Positions 35,599-45,033 of a stretch of DNA of 64,000 nt are shown piece by piece. The position numbers and the translations under genes are program-made. The stretch lies in contig NZ_FOAZ01000004.1 of the NCBI RefSeq assembly GCF_900109465.1, forward strand, positions 468,345 through 532,344, given 5' to 3'. The DNA is from Streptacidiphilus jiangxiensis. Lineage in GTDB: Bacteria; Actinomycetota; Actinomycetes; Streptomycetales; Streptomycetaceae. Under the pieces are notes generated by a model. The model saw nothing but the letters and a program-made list of their open reading frames with translations, was not told the DNA's origin and did not search any database. The first letter of the stretch is position 1; every line of letters begins with the position of its first letter.

Positions 35599-36713
35599 TG
35601 CCCGCCGACGGCTCCGAGGTCGGCCGGGCGCTGGTCGACCAGCACTGCCACAGCGTCGTCGGGACAGAGCTCGCCGCGGCCGCGTTCGCCTCGCTGCTCA
35701 CCGAGTCGGACCGGCCGTCGGCCGTCGGCGCCTCGCCGTGGGACTCCGCGCTCGGGCTGGCCGTGCGGCGCTGGTGCGCGCCCGTCCTGGGCCTGGAGCC
35801 GTTCGCTCCGGTCGAGGCGTACCTGGAGCGTCGGCGGGAGTTGGGCGTGGCCGAGGCGACGCGGCGGCTGCTGCGCGCGGCCGGGCTCTCGGCGTGCCTG
35901 GTGGACACCGGGCTCACCGAGGCGGCCGGGCTGCCGCTGCTCTCCCCGGAGGAGCTGGGCGGCCTCGCGCACGCGGAGGTGCACGAGATCGTCCGGGTCG
36001 AGTGGGTCGCCGAGCGGGCCACCACGCCCGACACCGCCGCGCACACCTGGGCGGAGACGGTCTGCGCGGCGCTGCGCCGGGCCGCGCGGCACGCGGTCGG
36101 GCTCAAGTCCGTGGTCGCGTACCGGTGCGGACTGGACTTCGACCCGACGCGGCCCTCGCCCGCCGAGGTGGCGAACGCGGCGGCGGAGCACCTGTCCGCG
36201 GGCGCCGGCCGGCTGACGCACCCGGTGCTGCTGCGGCACCTTCTCTGGGAGGCCGTCGACCTCGGCCTGCCGCTGCAACTGCACACCGGCTTCGGCGACC
36301 CGGACCTCACGCTGCACCGCAGCGACCCCTCGCTGCTGACCGCCTTCGTGCGGGCCGTGGAGCCGTACGGGACGCCGCTGGTGCTGCTGCACGGCTGGCC
36401 CTACCACCGGCAGGCGGCCTGGCTCACGCAGGCCTTTCCGCACGTCCACTGCGATCTCGGCCTGACGCTCACCCATGTCGGCACCGGGGCACGCCGCGTG
36501 CTGGCGGAGACCCTCGAACTGGCCCCGTTCCACAAGCTGTTGTTCTCCACCGACGGCTACGGTCTGCCCGAGCTCCACCTCGTGGGCGTGGCCGCGTTCA
36601 CCGACGCCCTCGACGCCTGGCTGGGCGAGGCGCTGCCGGTGGCGTCCGAGGCTACGCGCGTCGCCTCTCTCATCTATGGAGAAAACGCCCGAAGGCTCTA
36701 CAAACTCTCCTGA
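35598..36713 (+). CDS. FluG-type amidohydrolase
   Basis: The product is 371 aa, a TIM-barrel amidohydrolase of the amidohydrolase-2 type. Likely metal ligands are in 'LVDQHCHSV' (HxH), a Lys in 'GLKSVVAYRCGL', 'QLHTGFGDPD', 'LLHGWPYHRQ' and an Asp in 'LFSTDGYG'. Translation begins at the ATG overlapping the ligase stop, so the two are made together. Fungal FluG and plant NodGS join the same two domains in one chain. The natural reaction may be hydrolysis of a gamma-glutamyl conjugate. Confidence 0.85.
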   Translation: MPADGSEVGRALVDQHCHSVVGTELAAAAFASLLTESDRPSAVGASPWDSALGLAVRRWCAPVLGLEPFAPVEAYLERRRELGVAEATRRLLRAAGLSACLVDTGLTEAAGLPLLSPEELGGLAHAEVHEIVRVEWVAERATTPDTAAHTWAETVCAALRRAARHAVGLKSVVAYRCGLDFDPTRPSPAEVANAAAEHLSAGAGRLTHPVLLRHLLWEAVDLGLPLQLHTGFGDPDLTLHRSDPSLLTAFVRAVEPYGTPLVLLHGWPYHRQAAWLTQAFPHVHCDLGLTLTHVGTGARRVLAETLELAPFHKLLFSTDGYGLPELHLVGVAAFTDALDAWLGEALPVASEATRVASLIYGENARRLYKLS

Positions 36714-36889
36714 GTCGACGTGAGTTGGACAGGTGACTCACCGGTATCAGTAACGTTTGCGTAAACCGTCAGTCCTTTCCGTAGCTGTCACCCTCGCGAG
36801 TGTGGTCAAGTCGCTCGCGGCCTGTATGACGGGCCGTGCACGGCGCGCACCAACCGGTGGAGAACACCCACACTCCCGGGGAGGACCCG

Positions 36890-39493
36890 TTGACCACACC
36901 GCACCGCGGCAGAAGGCGCATTGTCCTGCTGACCACTGCCATCGCCGCCGCAGGCGGGCTCGTGGCCACCACGCCCGCGATCGGCATGCCGATCCACCAC
37001 CGCCACATGACCAGCGGCGGCATGCACGCCCAGGTCAACGGGGGCGGTGACGACGGCGGCGGCGAGGAGTCGGACTCCATCCAGGAGGGCGCCGACCAGC
37101 GCACCGAGGAGCGCATGTCTCCCGGTGTCGTGAACCCCGGCGCCTACGGCGCAGCCTGGGCCTCGATGCAGAACCTGCCGCGCACCGGCGGGGACTGGCG
37201 TCAGGTCACCAAGCTGCCCTACAACTCCGACGACCCGCGCTACCGCGACTACAACTCCAACTCCACGGCCGGCATGGGCAACGTGACCGGCCGCGCCTCG
37301 GCCGTCGTCGCGGACAACCACGGCAACGTCTACGCGGGCGCGGCCGGCGGCGGCGTGTGGCGCTCCACCACCGGCGGCGGCGACTGGAAGTCCATCAGCG
37401 ACCAGCTGCCCGCCCAGGCCACCGGCGCGCTGGCCCTCGACGGCAAGGGCCGCCTGTGGCTCGGCACCGGCGAGGCCACCACCAACGCCGACGCCTACCT
37501 GGGTGCCGGCGTCTACATGCTGGACGACCCGGCGCACAGCCGCTTCTCGCCGCACGACCGCATCGGCGGCGACGAGCTGCAGAGCAGCAGCATCCACGAG
37601 CTGCGCATATCCGGCGACAAGATCTGGGCCGCCACCACCGAGGGCCTGTGGTCGCACTCGATCACGAACCTGCGCGGGCCCTGGAAGCTGGAGTTCGCGC
37701 CGAACCCGGACTACCTGCCCGGCCACTCGAAGGCGGGCGACCCGAACGCCGCCTACGAGAACATCGTCAGCGACGTCGCGTTCGACCCGGCCGACCCGAG
37801 CCACGTGCTCGCCGCCGTCGGCTGGCGCTCCGGCACGCTGGCCAACGGTTCGAACTACAACGGCTACTACAGCAACACCGGCGGCACCTGGCAGCTCGTC
37901 ACCTCCGGGATGGGCGACCTGCCGACCGACGCCGGCGACGTGGGCGCGGTCACCTTCGCGGCCTCCGCGGACCACCAGCGCTACTACGCGATCACCGAGT
38001 CCCCGGCCTCGCTGGCCGCGGGCGGCGGCCTCGGCGGCATCTACGTCTCCAAGTCCGGTTCGCCCTTCGGCCCGTGGACGCTGATCGCGGACGCCGCCAA
38101 GCTCGCGGCCTCGGGCTCGGCGCTGAGCAACGTCGGCGGCCAGTCCTGGTACGACGAGTCGCTGACCGTGGACCCGAACAACCACGACCACGTCTACGCG
38201 GGCCTGGAGGAGGTGTTCCAGACCACCGACGGCGGCGCCACCTGGACCACCCCCGGCATCTACTGGAACTTCCCGCTCGCCTGCTGGAGCCTCGACCCCA
38301 ACGCCCAGTCGGGCACCTGCTCGCAGACCACCCACCCCGACCAGCACGGCCTCGCCATCGGCAGCCTGAACGGTCAGAGCTACGTGGTCGCGGCCAACGA
38401 CGGTGGCCTGTACAAGCGTCCGGTCAACGGCCAGGCCGACTCCCTCGGCCACGCCACCGACTGGACCTCGCTCAACGACGGCACGATCGACACCCTGCAG
38501 TACTACTCCGTGGGCGTCGGCACCGACCCGGCGGGCAAGGGCGTCGTCGTCACCGGCGGTCTGCAGGACAACGGCCAGTCGGTGCTGCGCGGTTACGGCT
38601 CCAAGGCCGTCGACACGGTGATGGGCTCCAACTTCGGCGGCGACGGCGGCATGACGCTGGTCGACCCGAAGAACGGCTGCAACGAGGCCCAGGAGTACGT
38701 CTACCTGGAGATCAACGTCACCCAGAACTGCGCCGTCAACAACGGCCTGGGTGCGCCGACCACCTACGACGTGCCGCCGCCGGACCAGGCCAACTCCGCG
38801 GCACGCTTCATCGCCCCGTTCTCCGCGGACCAGCTCAACCCGAACACCTGGGTCGCGGGCGGCCAGCACGTCTGGGTCGAGAACCAGGGCTTCGGCATCC
38901 GCTCGTCCTCGCAGTGGACCAGCGCGTTCGACCTCGGCGCGGGCCACGTCGCGACGGCCGTCGCCTCGTCCGGCGGCAAGGTCTACGCGGCCTGGTGCGG
39001 CCCGTGCAACTCGCAGGGCTTCACCCACGGCGTGGCGGTCGGCAACGCGGACGGCACCGGCTGGTCGCAGCTGACGCTGCCCGCCAACCTGCCCAACCGC
39101 TACATCAGCGACCTCACCATCGACCCGGCGGACAGCTCGCACGTCTACATGACGTTCAGTGGCTTCTCCCGTGAGTGGAACGAGGGCCCGGGTGCGGGCA
39201 TCGGCCACGTCTTCGAGTCCCACGACTCGGGCGCGACCTGGACCGACATCTCCGCGAACCTGCCGGACGTCCCGGTCAACTCCCTGTCGCTGACCCCGCA
39301 GGGCGGCCTCCTCGTCGGCACGGACCTCGGTGCGGTCTACCGCGCCCCGGGCCGCACGAAGTGGCGCGCGATCGCCGAGCTGCCGGCGGTCTCCGTCGAC
39401 CAGATCCTGCTCGGCCCCGACGGCCGCGTCTACGCGGCCACCCACGGCCGCGGCATCTACGCGATCGAGCTGCGCGACCTCGGCCGCGACTGA
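36890..39493 (+). CDS. secreted BNR/sortilin-type beta-propeller protein
   Basis: The product is 867 aa. A TTG start at 36890 is chosen because GGGGAGGA at 36878-36885 is well placed and it begins 'LTTPHRGRRRIVLLTTAIAA', a clear signal peptide. The mature chain has many BNR-like units ('GGVWRSTTGGGDWKSISDQ', 'VFQTTDGGATWTTPG', 'VFESHDSGATWTDIS') spread over the full length, as in GH74-like or VPS10-like propellers with two blades sets. The catalytic aspartates of GH74 cannot be assigned from sight. It is probably an extracellular binding protein or glycan-active enzyme. Confidence 0.8.
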   Translation: MTTPHRGRRRIVLLTTAIAAAGGLVATTPAIGMPIHHRHMTSGGMHAQVNGGGDDGGGEESDSIQEGADQRTEERMSPGVVNPGAYGAAWASMQNLPRTGGDWRQVTKLPYNSDDPRYRDYNSNSTAGMGNVTGRASAVVADNHGNVYAGAAGGGVWRSTTGGGDWKSISDQLPAQATGALALDGKGRLWLGTGEATTNADAYLGAGVYMLDDPAHSRFSPHDRIGGDELQSSSIHELRISGDKIWAATTEGLWSHSITNLRGPWKLEFAPNPDYLPGHSKAGDPNAAYENIVSDVAFDPADPSHVLAAVGWRSGTLANGSNYNGYYSNTGGTWQLVTSGMGDLPTDAGDVGAVTFAASADHQRYYAITESPASLAAGGGLGGIYVSKSGSPFGPWTLIADAAKLAASGSALSNVGGQSWYDESLTVDPNNHDHVYAGLEEVFQTTDGGATWTTPGIYWNFPLACWSLDPNAQSGTCSQTTHPDQHGLAIGSLNGQSYVVAANDGGLYKRPVNGQADSLGHATDWTSLNDGTIDTLQYYSVGVGTDPAGKGVVVTGGLQDNGQSVLRGYGSKAVDTVMGSNFGGDGGMTLVDPKNGCNEAQEYVYLEINVTQNCAVNNGLGAPTTYDVPPPDQANSAARFIAPFSADQLNPNTWVAGGQHVWVENQGFGIRSSSQWTSAFDLGAGHVATAVASSGGKVYAAWCGPCNSQGFTHGVAVGNADGTGWSQLTLPANLPNRYISDLTIDPADSSHVYMTFSGFSREWNEGPGAGIGHVFESHDSGATWTDISANLPDVPVNSLSLTPQGGLLVGTDLGAVYRAPGRTKWRAIAELPAVSVDQILLGPDGRVYAATHGRGIYAIELRDLGRD

Positions 39494-39512
39494 TCGCACC
39501 CGGCGCACGAAC

Positions 39513-39547
39513 CGGATCCCCCGCCCTGTTCCCGGGCGGGGGATCCG
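39513..39547 (+). terminator. strong hairpin terminator after the propeller gene
   Basis: A perfect 14-bp stem (CGGATCCCCCGCCC with its complement) and a 7-base loop, followed by TCGTTTCC. It separates the propeller gene from the next cluster. Confidence 0.75.
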
Positions 39548-39597
39548 TCGTTTCCGATAGCGTCGTGGACGACCTGTCGCCCGCACCGGAGGTTTCC

Positions 39598-39948
39598 GTG
39601 CCGCAGATCCTCGTCGACCACTCCGCCGAACTCCACTTCGACCGCCAGGCCTTCGCGAAGGAGCTGCACCCGCTCGTCGCGGAGGTGATCTCCAGCGACA
39701 TCGCCGACTGCAAGACCGTCTTCCGCCCGGCCGCCGACCACCTCGTCGGCGACGGTTCCACGCAGCGCCCGCTGGTGCTGGTCGAGATCAAGCTGCTCTC
39801 CGGCCGCAGCACCGAGCTGCGCGCCGAGCTCACCTCCCGGGTACTCACCCTGCTGGAGTCCCACGTCACCGCCCCGGTCTCCCTCGCCGTCGAGGTCACC
39901 GAACTGGACCGGGCCACCTATCGCGCAGTCCACGCGGCGGGGGAGTAG
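39598..39948 (+). CDS. 5-carboxymethyl-2-hydroxymuconate isomerase-like tautomerase
   Basis: The product is 116 aa. The GTG at 39598 follows CGGAGG. The second residue is Pro in (M)PQILVDHSAEL; removal of the first residue would expose the catalytic N-terminal proline of the tautomerase superfamily. Length and the DHSxxL...F start fit the CHMI family. No homoprotocatechuate genes lie nearby, so its substrate is unknown. It precedes the TrmO-like gene by 4 bases. Confidence 0.8.
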   Translation: MPQILVDHSAELHFDRQAFAKELHPLVAEVISSDIADCKTVFRPAADHLVGDGSTQRPLVLVEIKLLSGRSTELRAELTSRVLTLLESHVTAPVSLAVEVTELDRATYRAVHAAGE

Positions 39949-39952
39949 CCGG

Positions 39953-40357
39953 ATGAGCGACTACCGGATGCGTCCCGTCGGGCACGTCGAATCACCGCTG
40001 ACCGACCGGTCCACGGCACCGCGGCAACCGGACGAGGGTGCGCCCGACGCCTGGCTGGTCTTCGAGGACCGGTTCGCCCCCGCGCTGCAAGGTCTGGCAC
40101 CCGGCCAGGACATGCTGCTGTTCACCTGGCTCGACCGCGCCGACCGGGACACCCTGGCCGTGCACCCGCGCGGGGACGCCGACCGTCCGCTCGCCGGCGT
40201 CTTCGCCACCCGCGCCCCCGACCGTCCCAACCCGATCGGCCTGCACGACGTCCACATCCTGGCCGTCGCCGGTACCCGGGTCCACGTGCGCAACCTGGAG
40301 GCCCTCGACGGCACACCGATCCTCGACCTCAAGCCGGTGCTCACCCGCGACCGGTGA
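39953..40357 (+). CDS. TrmO-family (YaeB) tRNA methyltransferase
   Basis: The product is 134 aa. The fold is a small beta-barrel with the family motif 'ATRAPDRPNPIGLHDVHIL' at about 80-98. In E. coli TrmO methylates t6A37 of some tRNAs with SAM. This copy lacks the longer C-terminal part of the E. coli protein, as many actinobacterial versions do, so the substrate is uncertain. Confidence 0.85.
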   Translation: MSDYRMRPVGHVESPLTDRSTAPRQPDEGAPDAWLVFEDRFAPALQGLAPGQDMLLFTWLDRADRDTLAVHPRGDADRPLAGVFATRAPDRPNPIGLHDVHILAVAGTRVHVRNLEALDGTPILDLKPVLTRDR

Positions 40358-40434
40358 GCATGCACCGCCCCGGAGGGTAGTCGGTGACCCACGGGCTGTA
40401 GCGTGTGCCTGGTCCCCTGGGGAAGGAGCGCATC

Positions 40435-40929
40435 ATGCCCGCTACCGCCATCAGCATCGAGACCGCCGCCGACGCCGTCGCCGACGAGCGCGTGCAGGCC
40501 TTCGGCGTGCTGTTGACCGCCGCTGCGCGGCTGGAGCGGTTGCTCGGCCTGGCGATGGAGCGGGAGAGCGGCATCTCGCACGCGATGTTCGAGGTGCTGC
40601 TGCGGCTCGCCGCCGCGCCCGACGGGGTGACCATGGGCGACCTGTCCCGCGACGCCGTGCTGACCAGCGGCGGTGCGACCCGGCTGGTGGACCGCATGGT
40701 CGACGCGGGCCTGGTGCTGCGGCGGCGCTCCCGCACCGATCGTCGGATCAAGGTCGTCACCATCACGCCGCTCGGCGAGCGCAAGCTCGCCGAGGCCGCC
40801 CAGCGGCACGCCCGCGCGATCGACGAGCACGTCTTCCAGGTCCTGGAGCCCGAGCAGCTGGCCGCGACCGTCGCCGGCCTGGACCGGCTCGGCCACCACG
40901 CCGAGGAGGCGCTGCCGCCGCTCGGGTAG
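40435..40929 (+). CDS. MarR-family transcriptional regulator
   Basis: The product is 164 aa from the ATG at 40435, with AAGGAG at 40423-40428. The winged helix has 'MFEVLLRLAAAPDGVTMGDL', then 'TSGGATRLVDRMVDAGLVLR' (recognition helix) and 'RRSRTDRRIKVVTITPLG' (wing). It lies 136 bases upstream of adhE in the same direction, so adhE is a likely target. The effector is unknown. Confidence 0.88.
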   Translation: MPATAISIETAADAVADERVQAFGVLLTAAARLERLLGLAMERESGISHAMFEVLLRLAAAPDGVTMGDLSRDAVLTSGGATRLVDRMVDAGLVLRRRSRTDRRIKVVTITPLGERKLAEAAQRHARAIDEHVFQVLEPEQLAATVAGLDRLGHHAEEALPPLG

Positions 40930-41065
40930 GACCGGCGTGAGGGCGGAAGGGGCCGAACGTCCCGACCGGGACGCGGCCAAGGCCCGTACTGCGCGGCGGC
41001 GGCGAGGAGCACGGTGGAGGTAACGAACCGAACGGCTCCCTTCCACTGCCGAGGTGACGAGCGCC

Positions 41066-43681
41066 ATGCCGAAGCCCACCGCAACCCCCACCCCCGCCGA
41101 GGCCGTCGACGCCCTCGTCGCCCTCGCCCAGGGCGCCCTGCGCGCCTATGACGGTTTCACGCAGGAGCAGGTCGACCACATCGTCAAGAAGGCCTCGCTG
41201 GCCGCCCTCGCCGAGCACGGTCGCCTGGCCCAGCTGGCCGTCGAGGAGACCGGTCGCGGCCTGTTCGAGGACAAGGCGGTCAAGAACCTCTTCGCCTGCG
41301 AGCACGTCACCAACTCCATGCGCGAGCTGCGGACCGTCGGCGTCGTCAGCCGCGACGAGCTGAACGGCGTCACCGAGATCGCCGAGCCCGTCGGAGTGGT
41401 GTGCGCGATGACGCCCGTCACCAACCCCACCTCGACCACGATCTTCAAGGCGCTGATCGCGCTGAAGACCCGCAACCCGATCGTCTTCGCCTTCCACCCC
41501 TCCGCGCAGCGCTGCTCCGCCGAGGCCGCCCGGATCGTGCGCGACGCCGCGATCGAGGCCGGCGCGCCGGCCGGGTGCGTGCAGTGGATCGAGCAGCCGT
41601 CGATGGAGGCGACCGGCCTGCTGATGAACCACGACGGCGTCTCCACCATCCTGGCCACCGGCGGCAACGCGATGGTCCGCGCCGCGTACTCGTGCGGCAA
41701 GCCCGCCCTCGGCGTCGGCGCCGGCAACGTCCCGGCCTACGTGGCCAAGGACGCCAGGCTGGCCCGGGCGATCCACGACATCACCCTCTCCAAGGCCTTC
41801 GACAACGGCATGATCTGCGCCTCCGAGCAGGCCGTCATCCTCGACACCGAGGTCTACGAGGCCGGCCTCGCCGAGTTCCGGCGCCTGGGCGCCCACGTGC
41901 TCAGCGCGGCGGAGAAGGCCAAGCTGGAGGAGTACGTCTTCGGCGTCACCGCCGGCGGCGCCAACTGCGGTGGGGCGAAGCTGAACGCGGCCGTGGTGGG
42001 CAAGTCCCCGCAGTGGATCGCCGAGCAGGCCGGGTTCGAGGTGCCCGAGGACGCGGCGATCCTGCTGGCCGAGTGCGCCGAGGTAGGCCCGGGCGAGCCG
42101 CTGACCCGCGAGAAGCTCTCCCCGATCCTCGCCGCGCTGCGCGCCTGCGACACCGCGCACGGCATCGAACTGGCCGCGCAGATGGTGGAGTTCGACGGGC
42201 TGGGCCACTCCGCCGCGATCCACACCGAGGACGAGGCGCTGGCCGAGGAGTTCGGCAGGGCCGTCAAGGCGGTCCGCGTCATCGTCAACGCGCCCTCCAC
42301 CTTCGGCGGCATCGGCGACGTCTACAACGCCTTCCTGCCCTCGCTGACCCTCGGCTGCGGCTCCTACGGCCACAACTCGGTGTCGAGCAACGTCACCGCG
42401 GTCAACCTGCTCAACATCAAGCGGATCGGGCGGCGCAACACCAACATGCAGTGGTACAAGGTCCCGCCGAAGATCTACTTCGAGCGCAACTCGCTGCGCT
42501 ACCTGGGCGAGATGGCCGGCATCCACCGCGTCTCGCTGGTCACCGACAAGACCATGGGCGCCATCGGCTTCGTCCGACGCGTCACCGAGATCCTGAACTC
42601 CCGCAAGGAGCCGGTCGCCCTCCAGGTCATCGACAACGTCGAGCCCAACCCCGAGCTGGAGACGGTCGTCCAGGGCGCCGCGATGATGCGGGACTTCGAG
42701 CCCGACACCATCATCGCGCTGGGCGGCGGCTCGCCGATGGACGCCGCGAAGATCATGTGGCTGATGTACGAGCACCCCGAGGTGGCCTTCGCGGACACCA
42801 AGGAGAAGTTCTTCGACATCCGCAAGCGCGCCTACACCTTCCCGCAGTTGGGCGAGAAGGCGCAGCTGGTCGCGATCCCGACCACCTCCGGCACCGGCTC
42901 CGAGGTCACCCCGTTCGCGGTCATCTCCGACCCGGCCGCGGCCCAGAAGTACCCGCTGGCCGACTACGCGCTGACCCCGTCGGTCGCGATCGTCGACCCG
43001 GTGCTGCCGATGAACCTGCCGCCGACCGTCACCGCCGACTCCGGATTCGACGCGCTGACCCACGCGACCGAGGCCTACGTCTCCGCCTATGCCAGCGACT
43101 TCACCGACGGCCAGTGCCTGCAGGCGATCCGGCTGATCTTCGAGAACCTGGAGCGCTGCGTCACCGACGGCGCCAAGGACCCCGAGGCGCGCGAGAAGAT
43201 GCACAACGCGTCGACGATCGCGGGCATGGCCTTCGCCAACTCCTTCCTGGGCCTGGTCCACGCGATGGCGCACACCCTGGGTAACACCTTCCACGTCGCC
43301 CACGGCCGCACCAACGCGCTGCTGCTGCCGCACGTGATCCGCCACAACGGCACGGTCACCCACAAGGCCACCCCGTGGCCCAAGGCGGAGACCTACCGCG
43401 CCCCGGAGCGCCTGGCCGAGATCGCCCGGATGCTGGGCCTGCCGGCCTCCACCACGGCGGAGGGCGTCGAGTCCTACGCCAGGGCCGTGGAGGAGCTGCG
43501 TGACCGCTGCGGCATCCCGCGCTCCTTCCAGGCCGAGGGCGTCGACGAGCAGGCCTTCCTGGCGGCCCTGCCGCAGCAGGCCCTCAACGCCTATGCCGAC
43601 CAGTGCGCCCCCGCGAACCCGCGGATGCCGATGATCGACGACATGAAGCGCCTGATGACCCGGGCCTACTACGGCAGCTGA
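41066..43681 (+). CDS. adhE: bifunctional acetaldehyde-CoA/alcohol dehydrogenase
   Basis: The product is 871 aa. It reduces acetyl-CoA to acetaldehyde and then ethanol with NADH. The N-terminal aldehyde dehydrogenase (about 1-440) has 'GNVPAYVAKDA' and the active-site Cys in 'FDNGMICASEQAVI'. The C-terminal iron-type alcohol dehydrogenase (about 460-871) has 'LGGGSPMDAAKIMWLMYEHP', 'TTSGTGSEVTPFAVI', 'DALTHATEAYVS' and 'HAMAHTLGNTFHVAHG' with iron-binding His. The ATG at 41066 is preferred; the GTG at 41054 lacks a ribosome-binding site. A fermentative enzyme is unusual in an aerobic actinomycete, and oxidative use or microaerobic survival is possible. Confidence 0.93.
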   Translation: MPKPTATPTPAEAVDALVALAQGALRAYDGFTQEQVDHIVKKASLAALAEHGRLAQLAVEETGRGLFEDKAVKNLFACEHVTNSMRELRTVGVVSRDELNGVTEIAEPVGVVCAMTPVTNPTSTTIFKALIALKTRNPIVFAFHPSAQRCSAEAARIVRDAAIEAGAPAGCVQWIEQPSMEATGLLMNHDGVSTILATGGNAMVRAAYSCGKPALGVGAGNVPAYVAKDARLARAIHDITLSKAFDNGMICASEQAVILDTEVYEAGLAEFRRLGAHVLSAAEKAKLEEYVFGVTAGGANCGGAKLNAAVVGKSPQWIAEQAGFEVPEDAAILLAECAEVGPGEPLTREKLSPILAALRACDTAHGIELAAQMVEFDGLGHSAAIHTEDEALAEEFGRAVKAVRVIVNAPSTFGGIGDVYNAFLPSLTLGCGSYGHNSVSSNVTAVNLLNIKRIGRRNTNMQWYKVPPKIYFERNSLRYLGEMAGIHRVSLVTDKTMGAIGFVRRVTEILNSRKEPVALQVIDNVEPNPELETVVQGAAMMRDFEPDTIIALGGGSPMDAAKIMWLMYEHPEVAFADTKEKFFDIRKRAYTFPQLGEKAQLVAIPTTSGTGSEVTPFAVISDPAAAQKYPLADYALTPSVAIVDPVLPMNLPPTVTADSGFDALTHATEAYVSAYASDFTDGQCLQAIRLIFENLERCVTDGAKDPEAREKMHNASTIAGMAFANSFLGLVHAMAHTLGNTFHVAHGRTNALLLPHVIRHNGTVTHKATPWPKAETYRAPERLAEIARMLGLPASTTAEGVESYARAVEELRDRCGIPRSFQAEGVDEQAFLAALPQQALNAYADQCAPANPRMPMIDDMKRLMTRAYYGS

Positions 43682-43703
43682 GCGCCGTCCGCCCCGCGAG
43701 ACC

Positions 43704-43749
43704 CCGAAGTGCCCCGCCGCGAACCCGACCGCGCGACGGGGCACTTCGG
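43704..43749. terminator. bidirectional terminator between adhE and the MFS gene
   Basis: A 13-bp stem (CCGAAGTGCCCCG with its complement) encloses a loop that itself can form a short CGCG pairing. It lies between two converging genes and carries no T-run. Confidence 0.7.
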
Positions 43750-43761
43750 CGTCCGCCGCCG

Positions 43762-44958
43762 TTACGCGAGCGCGGGCCGAACGACGCGCTGTGCGCGGCG
43801 GGTGACCAGGTAGAGGGCGCTCAGTGCGAGGAGGGCCGCGCCACCGAGGGCGATGTCCCGGTAGAAGACGGTGGTGATCAGTGCGGAGCCGGTGGCCATG
43901 CCGAGAGCCTGGCCCGCGGTGGTGAGGAAGACGTCGGCGCCGGAGACCCGGCCCAGCAGCTCGCTCGGGGTGGTGAGCTGAACCGCCGTCATGGAGCCGA
44001 CGATGATACACGGCAGGGCGAAGCCCAGCAGCAGCGCGCCGGTCAGCACGACGGGCGTGACCGGGACCGCGAAGGCGAGCGCGCCGCCGCAGCACAGGGC
44101 GAGGCCCAGCGCGGTGAGGCGGCCCGCGCCGAGGGGCTTGATCAGCGCGCCGACCAGCAGGCCGCCGACGACGCCGGACACGCCCATCACGGTCACCAGC
44201 ACGCCCATCCAGGTCGGCGCCCGGTGCAGACCGACCGTCACCACGGCGAAGGCGAGCGTCTCGAACATGCCCGCCACGAAGAGGCCGACGAAGAGCGCGG
44301 TGCTCAGCTGGCGCAGCGAGGTGGTTCGCAGCAGGAAGCGGAAGCCCGCTGTGGTCTCCGTGCGCCAGTTGGCGGAGCTCGGCACCGGGCGCGGGTCGTC
44401 GACCTTGACGAAGGCCCAGCACAGGATGCCGGCGGCGAAGGAGGCCGCGTCGACCGCGGCCACCGCCCCACCGCCGAAGGCGGCCAGCAGGCCGATCCCG
44501 AGGGCCGGCGTGATCAGGCGCTGGCCCTGGGTCAGCGCCTGCGTCAGGCCGTTGGCGGCGCCCAGCAGCTCCGGCTCGACCATGGCGGGGAGCAGGGCGG
44601 TCGTCGCGGAGCCGGTGACGGACAGGGCGAGGCCGTTCACGAACATCACCGCGTAGATCAGCCAGACCTGTCCCGGGCCGTGCACGAGGGTGAGGCTCAG
44701 CACGAGGAGCCCGGTGACGGCGTTCGTGGCGAGCAGCAGCGGCTTGCGCCGCATGCGGTCGACGAGGTAGCCGCCGGCGGGCGAGAGCAGCGTGCCGAGG
44801 ATCAGGCTGAGCATGCACAGGCCCGCCTGCGCGGTCGAGCCGGTGAGCTCCTTGACCCAGACGCCCGAGGCGAGCCAGAGGGCGTAGCCGCCGATGGTGC
44901 TGAGGGTGGTGCCGAGGAAGTACAGCCGCATACGGGGCTGGGCGAGCAGGGTGCGCAT
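43762..44958 (-). CDS. MFS transporter, probable drug efflux
   Basis: The product is 398 aa with about 12 hydrophobic segments. The ATG at 44958 follows GTGGGAG; TTG and GTG codons 4-6 codons upstream are poorer. 'GGYLVDRMRRKPLLLATNAV' is the MFS loop 2-3 motif and 'GALIKPLGAGRLTALGLALC' its second-half relative. Proteins of this type in actinomycetes export macrolides or other drugs. It is read from the same strand as the ArsR-like gene 75 bases upstream, which suggests local control. Confidence 0.85.
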   Translation of the reverse strand: MRTLLAQPRMRLYFLGTTLSTIGGYALWLASGVWVKELTGSTAQAGLCMLSLILGTLLSPAGGYLVDRMRRKPLLLATNAVTGLLVLSLTLVHGPGQVWLIYAVMFVNGLALSVTGSATTALLPAMVEPELLGAANGLTQALTQGQRLITPALGIGLLAAFGGGAVAAVDAASFAAGILCWAFVKVDDPRPVPSSANWRTETTAGFRFLLRTTSLRQLSTALFVGLFVAGMFETLAFAVVTVGLHRAPTWMGVLVTVMGVSGVVGGLLVGALIKPLGAGRLTALGLALCCGGALAFAVPVTPVVLTGALLLGFALPCIIVGSMTAVQLTTPSELLGRVSGADVFLTTAGQALGMATGSALITTVFYRDIALGGAALLALSALYLVTRRAQRVVRPALA

Positions 44959-45033
44959 GGAATCTCCCACAGTCAAGGCATGGGCATGACAGGCCGACCC
45001 TCGTCGCTGGACAGGGCCGTGGTGCGGTGGGGC

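Noticed and set aside
36725..36756. Possible promoter TTGGAC with TATCAG or TAACGT before the propeller gene
   Set aside because: Spacing is 14 or 20 bases, outside the usual range.
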